Assembly: GCF_900156055.1 (NCBI RefSeq)
Contig: NZ_FTMQ01000001.1
Location: 248,001-312,000, forward strand
Length of the DNA stretch: 64,000 nucleotides
From: Rhizobium sp. RU33A
Lineage (GTDB): Bacteria > Pseudomonadota > Alphaproteobacteria > Rhizobiales > Rhizobiaceae
Direction of reading: 5' to 3'
The notes beneath the pieces were generated by a model, which was not told the origin of the DNA, searched no databases, and worked only from the letters and a program-made list of their open reading frames with translations. Made by a program: the position numbers and the translations under genes. Shown one piece after another: positions 35,442 through 46,645 of the stretch (the stretch's first letter is position 1; each line of letters begins with the position of its first letter).

Positions 35442-36356
35442 TCAGGCCTTGAGATCCGCCGGCTTGCCGCCGGTAACGGCCTGCCGTCGCGGCAGCCGGG
35501 CGAACATGACGGCGTTGCCGGCGAGCGTCAGCACGAGCCCCACCATCGCGAGCGGGGTGAAGTGATAGTCCTCGTAAAGGCTCGACAGCGTCAGCGCGAC
35601 GACCGGGAAAAGCACCGTGGCATAGGCCGCCTTTTGCGAGCCGATGCGCGAGACCAGCATCAGATAGGTGGTGAAGCCGACCACCGAGCCGATGACGGAG
35701 AGATAGACGAGGGCGGCGAGATAGGTCTGGTCCGGCGGCAGCACGATGGGCGTTCCGGTGATGCCGATCAGGGCGAGAAGCGCGATTGAGCCGTAGCTCA
35801 TGCCCCAGGCATTGGCGGTGACAGGCGCGATACCTTCAGCGCTGTTGCGGCGGGACGCCATGTTGCCGAAGGAAAAGAAGAGCGTTCCGAGGGCAGAGAG
35901 GCCGATGCCTTTCCAGCTGTCCGGATTGACGGCAATGAAGATCTCGGGGCCAAAGAGCAGCGCAAGCCCGGTGGCGCCTAGGCCCGCGGCTAACAGCGTG
36001 CGCGGCTTGATCACATCGCCGAAGAAGATGCGGGCATTGACGGCGTTGTAGACCGTGGCAAGCGAGAAGACGACGGAGATGAGGCCGGAGGGCACATAGC
36101 TTGCGGCATGATAGAAGCAGAGGAAGTTGCAGCAGAACAGCGACAGCGCCTGAACCAGGATGAAGGGCTGCTGCTTCAGCGTCGGCACCTTGAGGCGACC
36201 TGTGAGGGCCAGCACGCTGACCAGCACGAGAGCCGCGAGCGCAAAGCGATAGAAGACCGACACCAACACGGGCACTGGCCCGATCTGCAGCGCGATCGCG
36301 ATCCAGGTCGTGCCCCAGATCAGCACGGTCGACGAGAAGAGAAGAAGATTGGTCAT
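35442..36356 (-). CDS. DMT-superfamily (EamA) transporter
   Basis: This 304-residue protein has about ten membrane helices in two EamA repeats, beginning LLLFSSTVLIWGTTWIAIALQIGPVPVLVSVF. It is probably an exporter of amino acids or metabolites. The start at 36356 begins the first helix; upstream in-frame sequence is hydrophilic and unlikely. It is divergent from an AraC-family regulator at 36517, which probably controls it. Confidence 0.85.
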   Translation of the reverse strand: MTNLLLFSSTVLIWGTTWIAIALQIGPVPVLVSVFYRFALAALVLVSVLALTGRLKVPTLKQQPFILVQALSLFCCNFLCFYHAASYVPSGLISVVFSLATVYNAVNARIFFGDVIKPRTLLAAGLGATGLALLFGPEIFIAVNPDSWKGIGLSALGTLFFSFGNMASRRNSAEGIAPVTANAWGMSYGSIALLALIGITGTPIVLPPDQTYLAALVYLSVIGSVVGFTTYLMLVSRIGSQKAAYATVLFPVVALTLSSLYEDYHFTPLAMVGLVLTLAGNAVMFARLPRRQAVTGGKPADLKA

Positions 36357-36516
36357 GGGATGCGCCTCGCTTTCGAAAGGCAGGTAGCGCCGCAGATGGC
36401 CCATGTTCTTGCATGATCTTGCGGTGAACTGCGCTGAGGCGGCCACGCTGGTCTGATTGGTGATGGCGCGGCGCATCAAGCGCGCTAGAATGCAGACGAT
36501 CTTTCAAGGACCATCC

Positions 36517-37380
36517 ATGCTGCACACCGCCACCGTCTTCGGCTCCCTGTCCGCCTCGTCCCGTGCCGAGCGTGGGGAAACGCTCGACCTCGGCGAGGGC
36601 AGGGCAAGTGCGATCTGGCGCAACAGCCATGATCGCATGCGCTACGAGCGGACGGACGGGCATACCTTCAGCTGTTACCTGCGCGGCGGCGACGGCACGC
36701 GAAGGATCGATGCCGGCAGCATCGCCGGCTGGCCGGGTGCGCTCTGCATCATGCCGCAGGGGGCATCGTCGGAGTGGGAGATCACCGACAATTTCGAATT
36801 CGTGCATCTCTATGTCGCCGACGACGAGCTGCGCCGGCTCTTTTCCGAAACCTTCGACCGCGATGCCCGGCTGATGCTTCTGCCGGAAGCGACCTTCGAC
36901 GAGGCGCCAAGACTGGCGGAGGCCCTGGTGCACCTGGCCGCTGCCACGCAGGGCGGCAACAGGCTGATGGCCGAACAGGCGATAGTCTTGGCCGTCGGGC
37001 AGCTCTTTGCCGACCCTCGTTATGGCGGCGAGCGCCGTCCGGTACTGCGTGGCGGTCTGGCGCCTGTCCTGCGGCGGCGCCTCGTCGAGCATATCGAGGC
37101 GAGCCTCGACCAGGCGATCACGCTGAAAGATCTGGCGAAGCTGGCGGATTTGAGCGAATTCCATCTGCAGCGGATGTTTCGGGCAAGCTGCGGCGTCACC
37201 CCGCATGACTTCATCCTCAACCGCCGTATCGATCGCGCAAGGCGTATGCTGGCCGGTAATGAACCGATCGCCCAGATCGCCTCGGCCTGCGGTTTCAGCA
37301 GCCAGAGCCATCTGACGCGGATGTTCAAGGCCGTCACCGGTACAACGCCGTCGGCCTATCGCCGGGTGGTCAGCCGCTGA
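36517..37380 (+). CDS. AraC-family transcriptional regulator
   Basis: The protein has 287 residues. The N-terminal sensing half (cupin-like, about 1-170) is followed by the two-helix-turn-helix AraC domain at about 190-287 (ITLKDLAKLADLSEFHLQRMFRASCGVTPHDFILNRRIDRARRML, then ACGFSSQSHLTRMFKAVTG). The ATG at 36517 is chosen because AAGGA lies seven bases upstream; upstream ATGs lack this. It is divergent from an EamA transporter, its likely target. The inducer is unknown. Confidence 0.9.
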   Translation: MLHTATVFGSLSASSRAERGETLDLGEGRASAIWRNSHDRMRYERTDGHTFSCYLRGGDGTRRIDAGSIAGWPGALCIMPQGASSEWEITDNFEFVHLYVADDELRRLFSETFDRDARLMLLPEATFDEAPRLAEALVHLAAATQGGNRLMAEQAIVLAVGQLFADPRYGGERRPVLRGGLAPVLRRRLVEHIEASLDQAITLKDLAKLADLSEFHLQRMFRASCGVTPHDFILNRRIDRARRMLAGNEPIAQIASACGFSSQSHLTRMFKAVTGTTPSAYRRVVSR

Positions 37381-37398
37381 GCGGGGTGATCGATTTCT

Positions 37399-37416
37399 GA
37401 GCCGCATCAGCGGCTC
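37399..37416. terminator. Possible weak hairpin between convergent genes
   Basis: A 7-bp GAGCCGC/GCGGCTC stem with an ATCA loop lies 18 bases after the AraC gene and before the convergent ABC ATPase gene. No U tract follows, so it may be a Rho-assisted site or merely structural. Confidence 0.3.
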
Positions 37417-37450
37417 GTCCGGGCCGGGACTGCCCGGCAATCATGTCGAC

Positions 37451-38221
37451 CTAGCGGATCGTCCGCGAGAATTGGATCAGCGGCCGGCCATGATGCGCCG
37501 AGGGCTCAACATGGGCATCGATCGAGAAAACCTCGCGCAGCAGATGCTTGGTGAGCACCTCCTCCGGCGTACCGCAGGCGACGACACGGCCTTCCTTCAA
37601 CACCATGAGTCGGTCGCAGAACATCGCAGCGTGATTGAGATCGTGCAGGGCGATCACGCTGGTGACCGGCAGATCCGAGATCAGCGACAGAAGCGCGATC
37701 TGATGCTGCACGTCGAGATGGTTGGTCGGCTCGTCGAGGATGATTTCCTTAGGGGCTTGTGCCAGGGCACGCGCAATATGCGCCCGCTGCCGCTCGCCGC
37801 CGGACAGGCTCTGCCAGGTATGGTCCCGCTTTGCGACCATGCCGGCGCGATCGAGTGCCTGCTCGACGGCTGTCTGGTCTTCCGCAGTCCAGGCGGAAAA
37901 CATCGAGCGATGCGGAAAGCGGCCGAGCTTGACGACATCGACAACCTTCAGATTGGCATTGGTCGTCGCATGCTGTTCAACGAAGGCCACCCGCTGCGCC
38001 ATCGTCTTGCGGGCGATCGACTGGATATCGTGTCCCTCGAGGCTGATGCTGCCCGAATGGGGACGCTTCAAGCCTGCGAGCAGCCGCAGCAGCGAGGTCT
38101 TGCCGGAGCCGTTGGGGCCGAGCAGGCCAAGCGTCTCGCCGGGGCGTGCGGCAAAGCTCACCCGGTCGAGAATGGTCTTCGACCCGATCTTCCAGGTGAT
38201 GGTGTCGGCCGTGATGCTCAT
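37451..38221 (-). CDS. Iron/cobalamin-type ABC transporter ATPase (FecE/BtuD-like)
   Basis: The 256-residue ATPase has Walker A GPNGSGKTS (residues about 35-43), signature LSGGERQRAHIARALAQ, Walker B IILDEPTNHLD and H-loop ALHDLNHA. It powers import of an iron-siderophore, heme or vitamin B12-like substrate through the FecCD-type permease encoded just upstream. The genes overlap by 4 bases. It is the last gene of a three-gene operon in the order binding protein, permease, ATPase. Confidence 0.92.
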   Translation of the reverse strand: MSITADTITWKIGSKTILDRVSFAARPGETLGLLGPNGSGKTSLLRLLAGLKRPHSGSISLEGHDIQSIARKTMAQRVAFVEQHATTNANLKVVDVVKLGRFPHRSMFSAWTAEDQTAVEQALDRAGMVAKRDHTWQSLSGGERQRAHIARALAQAPKEIILDEPTNHLDVQHQIALLSLISDLPVTSVIALHDLNHAAMFCDRLMVLKEGRVVACGTPEEVLTKHLLREVFSIDAHVEPSAHHGRPLIQFSRTIR

Positions 38222-39255
38222 GTCGGACGCTGGAAACGATAGAGGATGATCGAGAAGACGGGCACGCCGACGAGCGCGGTCACGACGCCGATCGGTAGCA
38301 CCTGCTGCGGCACCAGGATCCGGGAGGCGATATCGGCAAGCACCATGAAGATGGCTCCGCCGATGGCGCAGGCCGGAAGCAGGCGGATGTGGAGCGGCCC
38401 AACGAGGAAGCGCGCAGCATGCGGGATGACGAGGCCTACAAAGCCGATCGAGCCGACCATGCTGACGATCGTCGCCGTCAGCATGGCGGTGAGACAGAAG
38501 AGCGCGAGCCGGGCGCGGCCGACATTGACGCCGAGTGCTGCGGCGGCCTCGTCGCCGAAGGCGAAGGCGTCGAGGATGCGGGAATAGGCGAGGCAGGCGA
38601 TCAGGCCAAACCCGACGACCACGGAGACCAGCATGAACTCCGGCCAGCGCACGCCGCCGAAGCTGCCGAGCAGCCAGAACATCACATCACGCGCCTGCTG
38701 GGCATTGCCGGCAGTGGTGACGATATAGGAGGTGGCGGCGTTGAAGAGCTGGGATGCAGCAATGCCGGCCAGAATGGTGCGGTCGGCCCCGCCCCGCGTG
38801 CCGTTGGAGAGGAGCGCGACGAAGAGGAAGGCGGCGAAGGCGCCGGCGAAAGCGCCGGCTGAGAGCGACACGGCACCCGAGCCGAAGCCGAGGATCACGA
38901 TGCCGACCGCCCCGGTGGAGGCGCCCGCCGAGATGCCAAGCACATAGGGCTCGGCCAGCGGATTGCGCAGCAGCGACTGCATGATGGCGCCCGAGATCGC
39001 AAGCCCCGCACCGCAGAAGGCAGCGACGAGCGCCCGGCTCAGCCGGTAGTCCCAGATCACGGCTTCATGGATGCGATTGAGCTCGGCTGTCGTCCAGCCG
39101 AGCTTGTTGGAGATCGCAAGGAAGGTGGTGCTGATCGGGATCGGCAGATCACCGATCCCGACACTCAGAGCCACCACGAAGACGACGGCAGTCAGCGCCA
39201 GCGCGACCAGCGCTGATACGCGAACCATCTGCGCTGAACCTGCCGACTGTCTCAC
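38218..39255 (-). CDS. FecCD-family ABC transporter permease
   Basis: The 345-residue permease has the BtuC/FecCD pattern of about ten helices, including RALVAAFCGAGLAISGAIMQSLLRNPLAEPYVLGISAGA. It forms the membrane dimer with the ATPase encoded downstream (4-base overlap). The start is a GTG overlapping the stop of the binding-protein gene, with an ATG at 39228 as an alternative. The substrate class is metal-siderophore, heme or cobalamin; the operon alone does not decide. Confidence 0.92.
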   Translation of the reverse strand: MRQSAGSAQMVRVSALVALALTAVVFVVALSVGIGDLPIPISTTFLAISNKLGWTTAELNRIHEAVIWDYRLSRALVAAFCGAGLAISGAIMQSLLRNPLAEPYVLGISAGASTGAVGIVILGFGSGAVSLSAGAFAGAFAAFLFVALLSNGTRGGADRTILAGIAASQLFNAATSYIVTTAGNAQQARDVMFWLLGSFGGVRWPEFMLVSVVVGFGLIACLAYSRILDAFAFGDEAAAALGVNVGRARLALFCLTAMLTATIVSMVGSIGFVGLVIPHAARFLVGPLHIRLLPACAIGGAIFMVLADIASRILVPQQVLPIGVVTALVGVPVFSIILYRFQRPT

Positions 39256-40271
39256 TTGATCAGACCGCGTGCCTTCAGCTGCTCGGCAACCTGTTCGGCG
39301 CCGTAGATGGTGCGGATCGTCGGGTTCATGGCCTGGCCGTCCATGACGACGATGGCGTTGTTCTTGACGGCCGGCATCTGGCTGGTCGCCGGATCAGATG
39401 TCAGGAAGGCGATCTTGGCTTCCGGCTTGTCGAGTTCCCAGCGGTTGCGGTCGAGGCTGGCGACGACGATAACGGAGGGGTTGGAGGCGATGATGCTCTC
39501 CCAGCCGAGCGCCGGCCACTCGGCTTCCGTGTCGATCGCGTTCACGCCGCCAAGCACGTCGGCGATATAGCCGGATGCACCGTTCTTGCCGCCGAGATAG
39601 GCATCGGCAGACGGCGACTGGCTTGAGAACCAGAAGACATAGGAAAGCTTCTGGTCCGAGGCCGACACGGAGGCGCGAAGAGCCGCCTCGCGGGCCTTGA
39701 AATCGGCGATCAACGCCTGGCCGCGATCGGCAACGTCAAAGATCTGCGAGAGTTCGTCGATCTCCTGGTAGAGGCTGTCCATGCTCCACAGCTTGTCGCG
39801 GGCGCCATAGAGATCGGTATCGTCCTTTTTCTCCAGGCAGGTGCTCGGCGAAAGATAGGTGGGGATCTCGAGCTTGGTGAAGTCTTCGCGCTTGGCGACT
39901 TTGCTGTCCGGTCCAATCAGGCTCGGCAGGGCAGCGGCAACGAAATCCGGGTTTTCCGAAAGGATGGCTTCAAAGGTCGGGAATTCCACGGTGAGCAGTT
40001 TTACCTTGGCATTCGCCTCGGCCAGTTCCGGCAGCACCTTGCTCGGCCAGAAGGCCGTGCCGGCCATCTTGTCTTCGAGGCCGAGCAGCAGAAGGATTTC
40101 CGCGCTGTTCTGGCCGAGACCGACGGCCCGTTCCGGAGCCTTGGCGAAGGTGACGTCGACGTCACAATTCTGGATCGTCAGCGGATATTGCGTTGCCGCC
40201 GAGGCGGACGTCGCCAGAAAACCGAAAGCGGCGACGCCGGCGGCAAGAAGGGCGGAAGAGAATTTGGTCAT
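39252..40271 (-). CDS. Periplasmic binding protein of the iron/cobalamin-type ABC transporter
   Basis: The 339-residue protein has a signal peptide (LLAAGVAAFGFLATSASA). The helical-backbone binding fold follows (RAVGLGQNSAEILLLLGLEDKMAGTAFW; FWFSSQSPSADAYLGGKNGASGYIADVLGGVNA). It captures the ligand and delivers it to the permease encoded downstream with overlapping codons. The start at 40271 begins the signal peptide and has AGGA upstream. The roughly 100-base upstream region has no recognised riboswitch or Irr box, so the ligand and regulation remain open. Confidence 0.9.
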   Translation of the reverse strand: MTKFSSALLAAGVAAFGFLATSASAATQYPLTIQNCDVDVTFAKAPERAVGLGQNSAEILLLLGLEDKMAGTAFWPSKVLPELAEANAKVKLLTVEFPTFEAILSENPDFVAAALPSLIGPDSKVAKREDFTKLEIPTYLSPSTCLEKKDDTDLYGARDKLWSMDSLYQEIDELSQIFDVADRGQALIADFKAREAALRASVSASDQKLSYVFWFSSQSPSADAYLGGKNGASGYIADVLGGVNAIDTEAEWPALGWESIIASNPSVIVVASLDRNRWELDKPEAKIAFLTSDPATSQMPAVKNNAIVVMDGQAMNPTIRTIYGAEQVAEQLKARGLIK

Positions 40272-40376
40272 GGGAGGATCCTGCAAAACACGATGGCAGC
40301 CACCTACTGCCAAACACATTTGCAAACAAGATAGAAAAACTCAGGTTATTGCGCGGCCAGCGTCAAGATCCTGACT

Positions 40377-41798
40377 TCACGGGTTTGCCAACGTCTTCAA
40401 TGCCCGTTCCAGAACCCGAAACGGGCGCGCATCGCCCATATGCGCGACGTTGAAGCGCATGAAGTCGTCGGCAGAGAGCGAGGGGCTGAAGACATTGCCG
40501 GGTGCCAGCACCACGCCCTGGGCCAGGGCCGCCTGGGCGAGCGCGGTGGAACTGACCCCTTCAGGCATCCGGCACCAGAGATAGGGCCCGCCGCGCGGCA
40601 TGAGGAAGGGGTGAATGTCGAGCTCACCGAGCCGGGTTGCGACCGCGCGCCGTTCCGTATCGAGGCGGCGATGCAATTGGTCGAGATGTTTGCGATAGCC
40701 GCCGCTTGCGAGCACGCCGTGGATCGCTTCGGTCGCCACCTGGCTTGGACCGCCGAACTGGATCGCGACCTGCAGGTCGGTGAGCAAGCGGATGCGCTCG
40801 GGATCGGCGGCGATGAAGCCGGTGCGCAGCGAAGCAGAGATGGTCTTAGAGAAGCTGCCGATGCGGATGACACGGGAAAGCCCGTCGAGCGTCGCAAGTG
40901 TCATCGCAGGTTCGGGTTCGAAGTCGGAGAAGATATCGTCTTCAACGACCAGCATATCCGAACGGGCGATGATGCCGAGTAGCTGGAAGGCAATCTGCGG
41001 CGAGAGCGTTGCCCCGGTCGGATTGTGCAGACCGGAATTGGTGAGATAAAGCCGCGGCGCCTCGCGGGCGACGGCGGCCTCGAAGGCGGCGATGTCGGGA
41101 CCGTTTTCCGTATAGGGTACGGGGATGGCGATGGCCTGGTGGGCGCGCAGCAGCGTCTGGAAATTGAAGTAGCAGGGATCGTCGACGATCACCCGGTCGC
41201 CGGGGCGCAAAAGCAGCCGGCAGACCAGATCGAGCGCCTGGGTGGCAGAGCCTGCAAGCAGCACCTGGTCCTCGGAAAGCGGAATCGACTGCTGACGCAG
41301 TCGCGTCTCGACGAACCGCCGGAGGCCAGCGCTGCCGCGCGAGGGTCCGTAATCCGTCATGAGGCTGGTCGCCTGGCGCAGCACGTTTCGCATGCCGGCA
41401 TGCAAAAGCGCGGTCGGCATCCAGTCCGGCGGAAGCCAGCCGCAGCCGGGCTTCGACGTCCCGGGATCGGCATCGAGCGCCTGCCGCGCCACCCAGAAGG
41501 GATCGACCTCAGGGGGCCTTGGCGGCTCAAGCCGGACAAGGGGTGCTGGCGTGCGACCGGCCTCGGTGACGAAGAAGCCGGAGCCGGGGCGAGCACGGAT
41601 CAAGCCTTCGGCAGAGAGCCGGTCATAGGCTTCGACCACGGTCGAGGGCGATACCGAAAGCTCCGCAGCCAGCCGCCGGATCGAGGGCAGACGGTCGTTT
41701 GGTCCGAGCTGACCCGAACCGATGCGGCCTCGAATAACGGCCATGACATGGGCCGTGCGTGACGCTAATGGCTCCAATGGTTGAACGCGCTCGTTCAT
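40377..41798 (-). CDS. MocR-type (GntR/aminotransferase) transcriptional regulator
   Basis: The 473-residue protein has an N-terminal GntR winged helix (about 15-80, SIRRLAAELSVSPSTVVEAYDRLSAEGLI). A class I aminotransferase-like domain follows, with the PLP Lys in IGSFSKTISASLRTG and the DDPCYFNF and YLTNSGLHNPTGATLS motifs. MocR proteins use PLP as a ligand sensor. The start at 41798 (MNERVQ) is preferred; an upstream ATG at 41816 lacks a Shine-Dalgarno. It is divergent from an EamA transporter, and an inverted repeat lies between them. Confidence 0.9.
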   Translation of the reverse strand: MNERVQPLEPLASRTAHVMAVIRGRIGSGQLGPNDRLPSIRRLAAELSVSPSTVVEAYDRLSAEGLIRARPGSGFFVTEAGRTPAPLVRLEPPRPPEVDPFWVARQALDADPGTSKPGCGWLPPDWMPTALLHAGMRNVLRQATSLMTDYGPSRGSAGLRRFVETRLRQQSIPLSEDQVLLAGSATQALDLVCRLLLRPGDRVIVDDPCYFNFQTLLRAHQAIAIPVPYTENGPDIAAFEAAVAREAPRLYLTNSGLHNPTGATLSPQIAFQLLGIIARSDMLVVEDDIFSDFEPEPAMTLATLDGLSRVIRIGSFSKTISASLRTGFIAADPERIRLLTDLQVAIQFGGPSQVATEAIHGVLASGGYRKHLDQLHRRLDTERRAVATRLGELDIHPFLMPRGGPYLWCRMPEGVSSTALAQAALAQGVVLAPGNVFSPSLSADDFMRFNVAHMGDARPFRVLERALKTLANP

Positions 41799-41818
41799 CT
41801 GTATGGCCTTTGTCATCA

Positions 41819-41840
41819 ATACAGTTTGACTAGATTGTAT
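41819..41840. promoter_or_regulatory. Candidate MocR operator (ATACA-N12-TGTAT)
   Basis: A perfect 5-bp inverted repeat ATACA (41819-41823)/TGTAT (41836-41840) with a 12-base spacer lies between the divergent MocR and EamA genes. The centre is TTTGACTAG. It is well placed to control both promoters, but the assignment is inferred from position. Confidence 0.4.
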
Positions 41841-41893
41841 CGATCCATATCTGGCTGCGCCAGCCCCTCCGCGCGATAGGGGAGGCAAGACGA

Positions 41894-42766
41894 ATGGAGA
41901 CGAAAATGACGACTTCGTGGAAGGCCTGGGCGAGTGGTTTCATCGGCGTGCTGATCTTCAGCGGCTCACTGCCGGCAACGCGGGTGGGGCTTGCCGATTT
42001 CGCCCCGCTGTTCCTGACTTCGGCGCGGGCTGTGATCGCCGCACTTCTGGGAGCGGCCCTGCTGATCGCGATGCGGGAGAAGCGCCCCCTGCGCGGCGAT
42101 CTGTTGCCACTGGCCATCGTCTCGCTTGGCGTCGTGGTCGGCTTCCCGCTGCTGACGGCTTTCGCGCTGCAAAGCATCAATTCCGCCCAGTCGATCGTCT
42201 TCATAGGCCTGCTGCCGCTCTGCACGGCGCTGTTCGGCGTCTTGCGGGCGGGGGAACGCCCCTCTGCTGTTTTCTGGATGTTTTCCGTCACGGGAGCGGC
42301 GCTCGTGGCCGGCTTTGCGCTCTCGGCGACGGCGGACATGGCGGTGCAAGGCGCAGTGCTGATGATCGGGGCGGTGATCGTTTGCGGCCTCGGTTATGCC
42401 GAAGGCGCGCGGCTGTCGCGTCGGCTCGGCGGCTGGCAGGTGATCAGCTGGGCGCTGGTGCTGTCGCTGCCGGTGATGCTGCCGTTGGCGTTCTGGGCCC
42501 TCCCGGAAGATCTTGGCCGTGTCTCGGCATCCGGCTGGCTGGCTCTGGCTTACGTCTCGCTGTTCAGCATGATGATCGGCTTCATCTTCTGGTATCGCGG
42601 TCTGGCGCTGGGCGGCATTGCCTCGGTCGGGCAGCTGCAGCTGCTGCAACCCTTTCTCGGTTTCGTGCTCGCCGCAGGGCTGTTGCATGAGAAGGTGAGC
42701 CTTCCCATGCTGGTGACAGCCCTGCTCGTGGTGCTCTGCGTGGCGGGTAGCCGGCGCTTCGCTTGA
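41894..42766 (+). CDS. EamA-family transporter divergent from MocR
   Basis: The 290-residue protein has ten hydrophobic helices (two EamA repeats), starting WKAWASGFIGVLIFSGSLPATRVGLADFAPLFLTSAR. The ATG at 41894 has a strong AGGGGAGG upstream. MocR regulators commonly control a neighbouring transporter, so a PLP-related vitamin or amino acid is a plausible substrate; this is inference. It converges on the aldo/keto reductase gene 9 bases away. Confidence 0.85.
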   Translation: METKMTTSWKAWASGFIGVLIFSGSLPATRVGLADFAPLFLTSARAVIAALLGAALLIAMREKRPLRGDLLPLAIVSLGVVVGFPLLTAFALQSINSAQSIVFIGLLPLCTALFGVLRAGERPSAVFWMFSVTGAALVAGFALSATADMAVQGAVLMIGAVIVCGLGYAEGARLSRRLGGWQVISWALVLSLPVMLPLAFWALPEDLGRVSASGWLALAYVSLFSMMIGFIFWYRGLALGGIASVGQLQLLQPFLGFVLAAGLLHEKVSLPMLVTALLVVLCVAGSRRFA

Positions 42767-42775
42767 GGGAGACTT

Positions 42776-44724
<1,949 letters not shown>

Positions 44725-44912
44725 GGAAAGCCTCGGGAAGGGTCAAGGGAGCGATGGAAAGGGGAGGTTAGCAAGCGTCGGTCGAAGAGACCATTCAGAA
44801 GCATTGATCGAACCTGCAGTGCCGCTGTCCCGACGCCGGAAACCGCACTCGATATGGATCGAAACCGGCGGCCGTCCAGTCCCGCAGTCTCTCTTTTGCG
44901 GTCTAGGGCTCC

Positions 44913-45881
44913 TCATTCGGCAGCCCGGCGAAAGTGACTGGGCGGAACGCCATGATGCTGGACGAAGATCCGCCGCATGTGGCGCGAGGAGGCAAACCCG
45001 GCGCGCAAAGCAAGATTCTCCATGTCGAGCCTCGATTGCTTGAGCAGCTCCTGGGCGAGCGTCACCCGCATCAGGTTGACGTAATCGACGACCGACTGAC
45101 CGACATGCTCGCGGAAGAGGCGGGACAGATGCCGTTCGCTCAAATGCGCGATCTCGGCGAGCCCGGGAAGCGACCAGTCGCGCGCCGGATCCGCCATGAT
45201 CGCATCCTGGGCGCGGTGGATGGCGGGATGGATATGGTTGCGGCCGGAAAGCCAGGGCGAAAGCTGAGGATCCTGGCCGCTGCGACGGAGATAGATGACC
45301 ATCTTGCGCGCGGCAGACAGTGCTGCCTGCGGCGAGGCGAAGCGGCTGACGAGATGCAGCATGAGGTCAATGCCGGTCGAGATGCCGGCGCTCGAAAAGC
45401 GGTTGCCATCTTCCACATAGAGCCGGTTCTCCAGAACACTCGCCGTTGGGGCGAGTGTCCGGAGTTCGTCGAGGCATTCTGCGTGCGTGGTGCATTGATA
45501 GCCCTCCATCAGCCCGGCTGCCGCAGCCAGCAGCGCGCCCGAGCAGATGGTGACGAGCCGCGTGTCCTTCCTGACCGTGCGGGCGAGCCAGCGCGTCAGC
45601 GTCTTCAGTTCGGCCTCGCGGGCGATCTCTTCGGTGCCGACGGTGAGGCTGCCGGAAATCATCAGGATCGCATTGTCAGGCAGCGTCTCGGGCAGGGGTT
45701 CGAGACCGTCGAGCATGAGCCCGATCGAGGTCTGCTGCCGCGATTGGGCCGAGATGTAGCGATAGTCGAAACGGACCCGGTCCTGTTCCTGGTTCGCATA
45801 ACGTAGCACCTCCAGCGGACCGGCGATGTCGATCAGCAGCGTGTCGGGCGGAACGAGGATGAAGACCGGGATCACGTCCAT
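44913..45881 (-). CDS. GlxA-family AraC regulator with DJ-1/PfpI-like domain
   Basis: The 322-residue protein has an N-terminal DJ-1/PfpI-like domain (about 1-180) with the cysteine elbow TICSGALLAAAAGL. The C-terminal AraC helix-turn-helix domain is at about 225-320 (LAEIAHLSERHLSRLFREHVGQSVVDYVNLMRV, then RAGFASSRHMRRIFVQHHG). GlxA-type proteins regulate amino-acid or choline catabolism in relatives. The ATG at 45881 follows the isochorismatase stop by 11 bases on the same strand, so the two form an operon. The longer frame past 45881 overlaps that hydrolase and is rejected. Confidence 0.9.
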   Translation of the reverse strand: MDVIPVFILVPPDTLLIDIAGPLEVLRYANQEQDRVRFDYRYISAQSRQQTSIGLMLDGLEPLPETLPDNAILMISGSLTVGTEEIAREAELKTLTRWLARTVRKDTRLVTICSGALLAAAAGLMEGYQCTTHAECLDELRTLAPTASVLENRLYVEDGNRFSSAGISTGIDLMLHLVSRFASPQAALSAARKMVIYLRRSGQDPQLSPWLSGRNHIHPAIHRAQDAIMADPARDWSLPGLAEIAHLSERHLSRLFREHVGQSVVDYVNLMRVTLAQELLKQSRLDMENLALRAGFASSRHMRRIFVQHHGVPPSHFRRAAE

Positions 45882-45892
45882 GATGGGCAATT

Positions 45893-46453
45893 TCAGGCGG
45901 CGGCGGAGAGCGGCGCAAGCGCCTGCTCGACGGTCACGATCCGGGCAAAGCGGTCGGCGAGCACCAGCTCCGTCCTGACGCGGATGTCGTCTGCGGTAAA
46001 GACCCGGCCGGAGGCATGCGTCATCGGGAAGGTAAGCGTCGCCTCGGTGACGAAGTCGACCGCGAAGCCGAGATCGGATGCATGGCGCGTGGTGGTCTCG
46101 CAGCACTGCTCGGTGCGGATGCCCGAGACGATGACGCGGGAGATGCCCTTTTCGCGCAGCCAGGCTTCGAGACCAGTGTCGACCAGGGCCGAATGCACGC
46201 CCTTGTGGAAGGTCACGTCCGGCGTAATTGTGATCTCGTCGAGCGTGCGGACAAGTCCGCTTTCCAGCCGGAAGGCTTCGTCGGTGTCGACGTGGAAGAT
46301 CTGCACGATCGGCATGCCGGCAGCCTTTGCGCCATCGATCAGCGCTTGCTGCCGCGAAAGGTAAGCGGGGAGTTCCGATGCGTCCCAATAGGGCGCCTGG
46401 CGAAAGCTCTCCTGGACGTCGACCACGATGAGCACAGTGTCTTGGGCGGACAT
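45893..46453 (-). CDS. Cysteine hydrolase of the isochorismatase family
   Basis: The 186-residue hydrolase has the family triad: Asp in VVDVQESF, Lys in FHKGVHSA, and Cys in SGIRTEQCCETT. It cleaves an amide or enol-ether C-N/C-O bond; the substrate is unknown. It is cotranscribed with the downstream GlxA-like regulator, which probably controls a pathway including this enzyme. Confidence 0.9.
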   Translation of the reverse strand: MSAQDTVLIVVDVQESFRQAPYWDASELPAYLSRQQALIDGAKAAGMPIVQIFHVDTDEAFRLESGLVRTLDEITITPDVTFHKGVHSALVDTGLEAWLREKGISRVIVSGIRTEQCCETTTRHASDLGFAVDFVTEATLTFPMTHASGRVFTADDIRVRTELVLADRFARIVTVEQALAPLSAAA

Positions 46454-46645
46454 ATTCGTCTCCTGTCTTTGCGATGAAGACTAGCATAGATCCCTGATCC
46501 ATAGTCACCATACGCCTGCCGGACGAAGAGCGGACATTTTCGGCCAGGTATCTTCTTCTCCGCGCAAGCTCATTGTCTGACAACCCGTTGCGCCCTGCCG
46601 GAGCTTCGCCTAATGTCCGCCGCGACATTTTGAGGAGGAATAAAG

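Noticed and set aside
40272..40376. Possible cobalamin riboswitch or Irr/RirA box upstream of the ABC transporter
   Set aside because: I looked for the conserved boxes by eye and found none; the leader is also too short for a cobalamin riboswitch.
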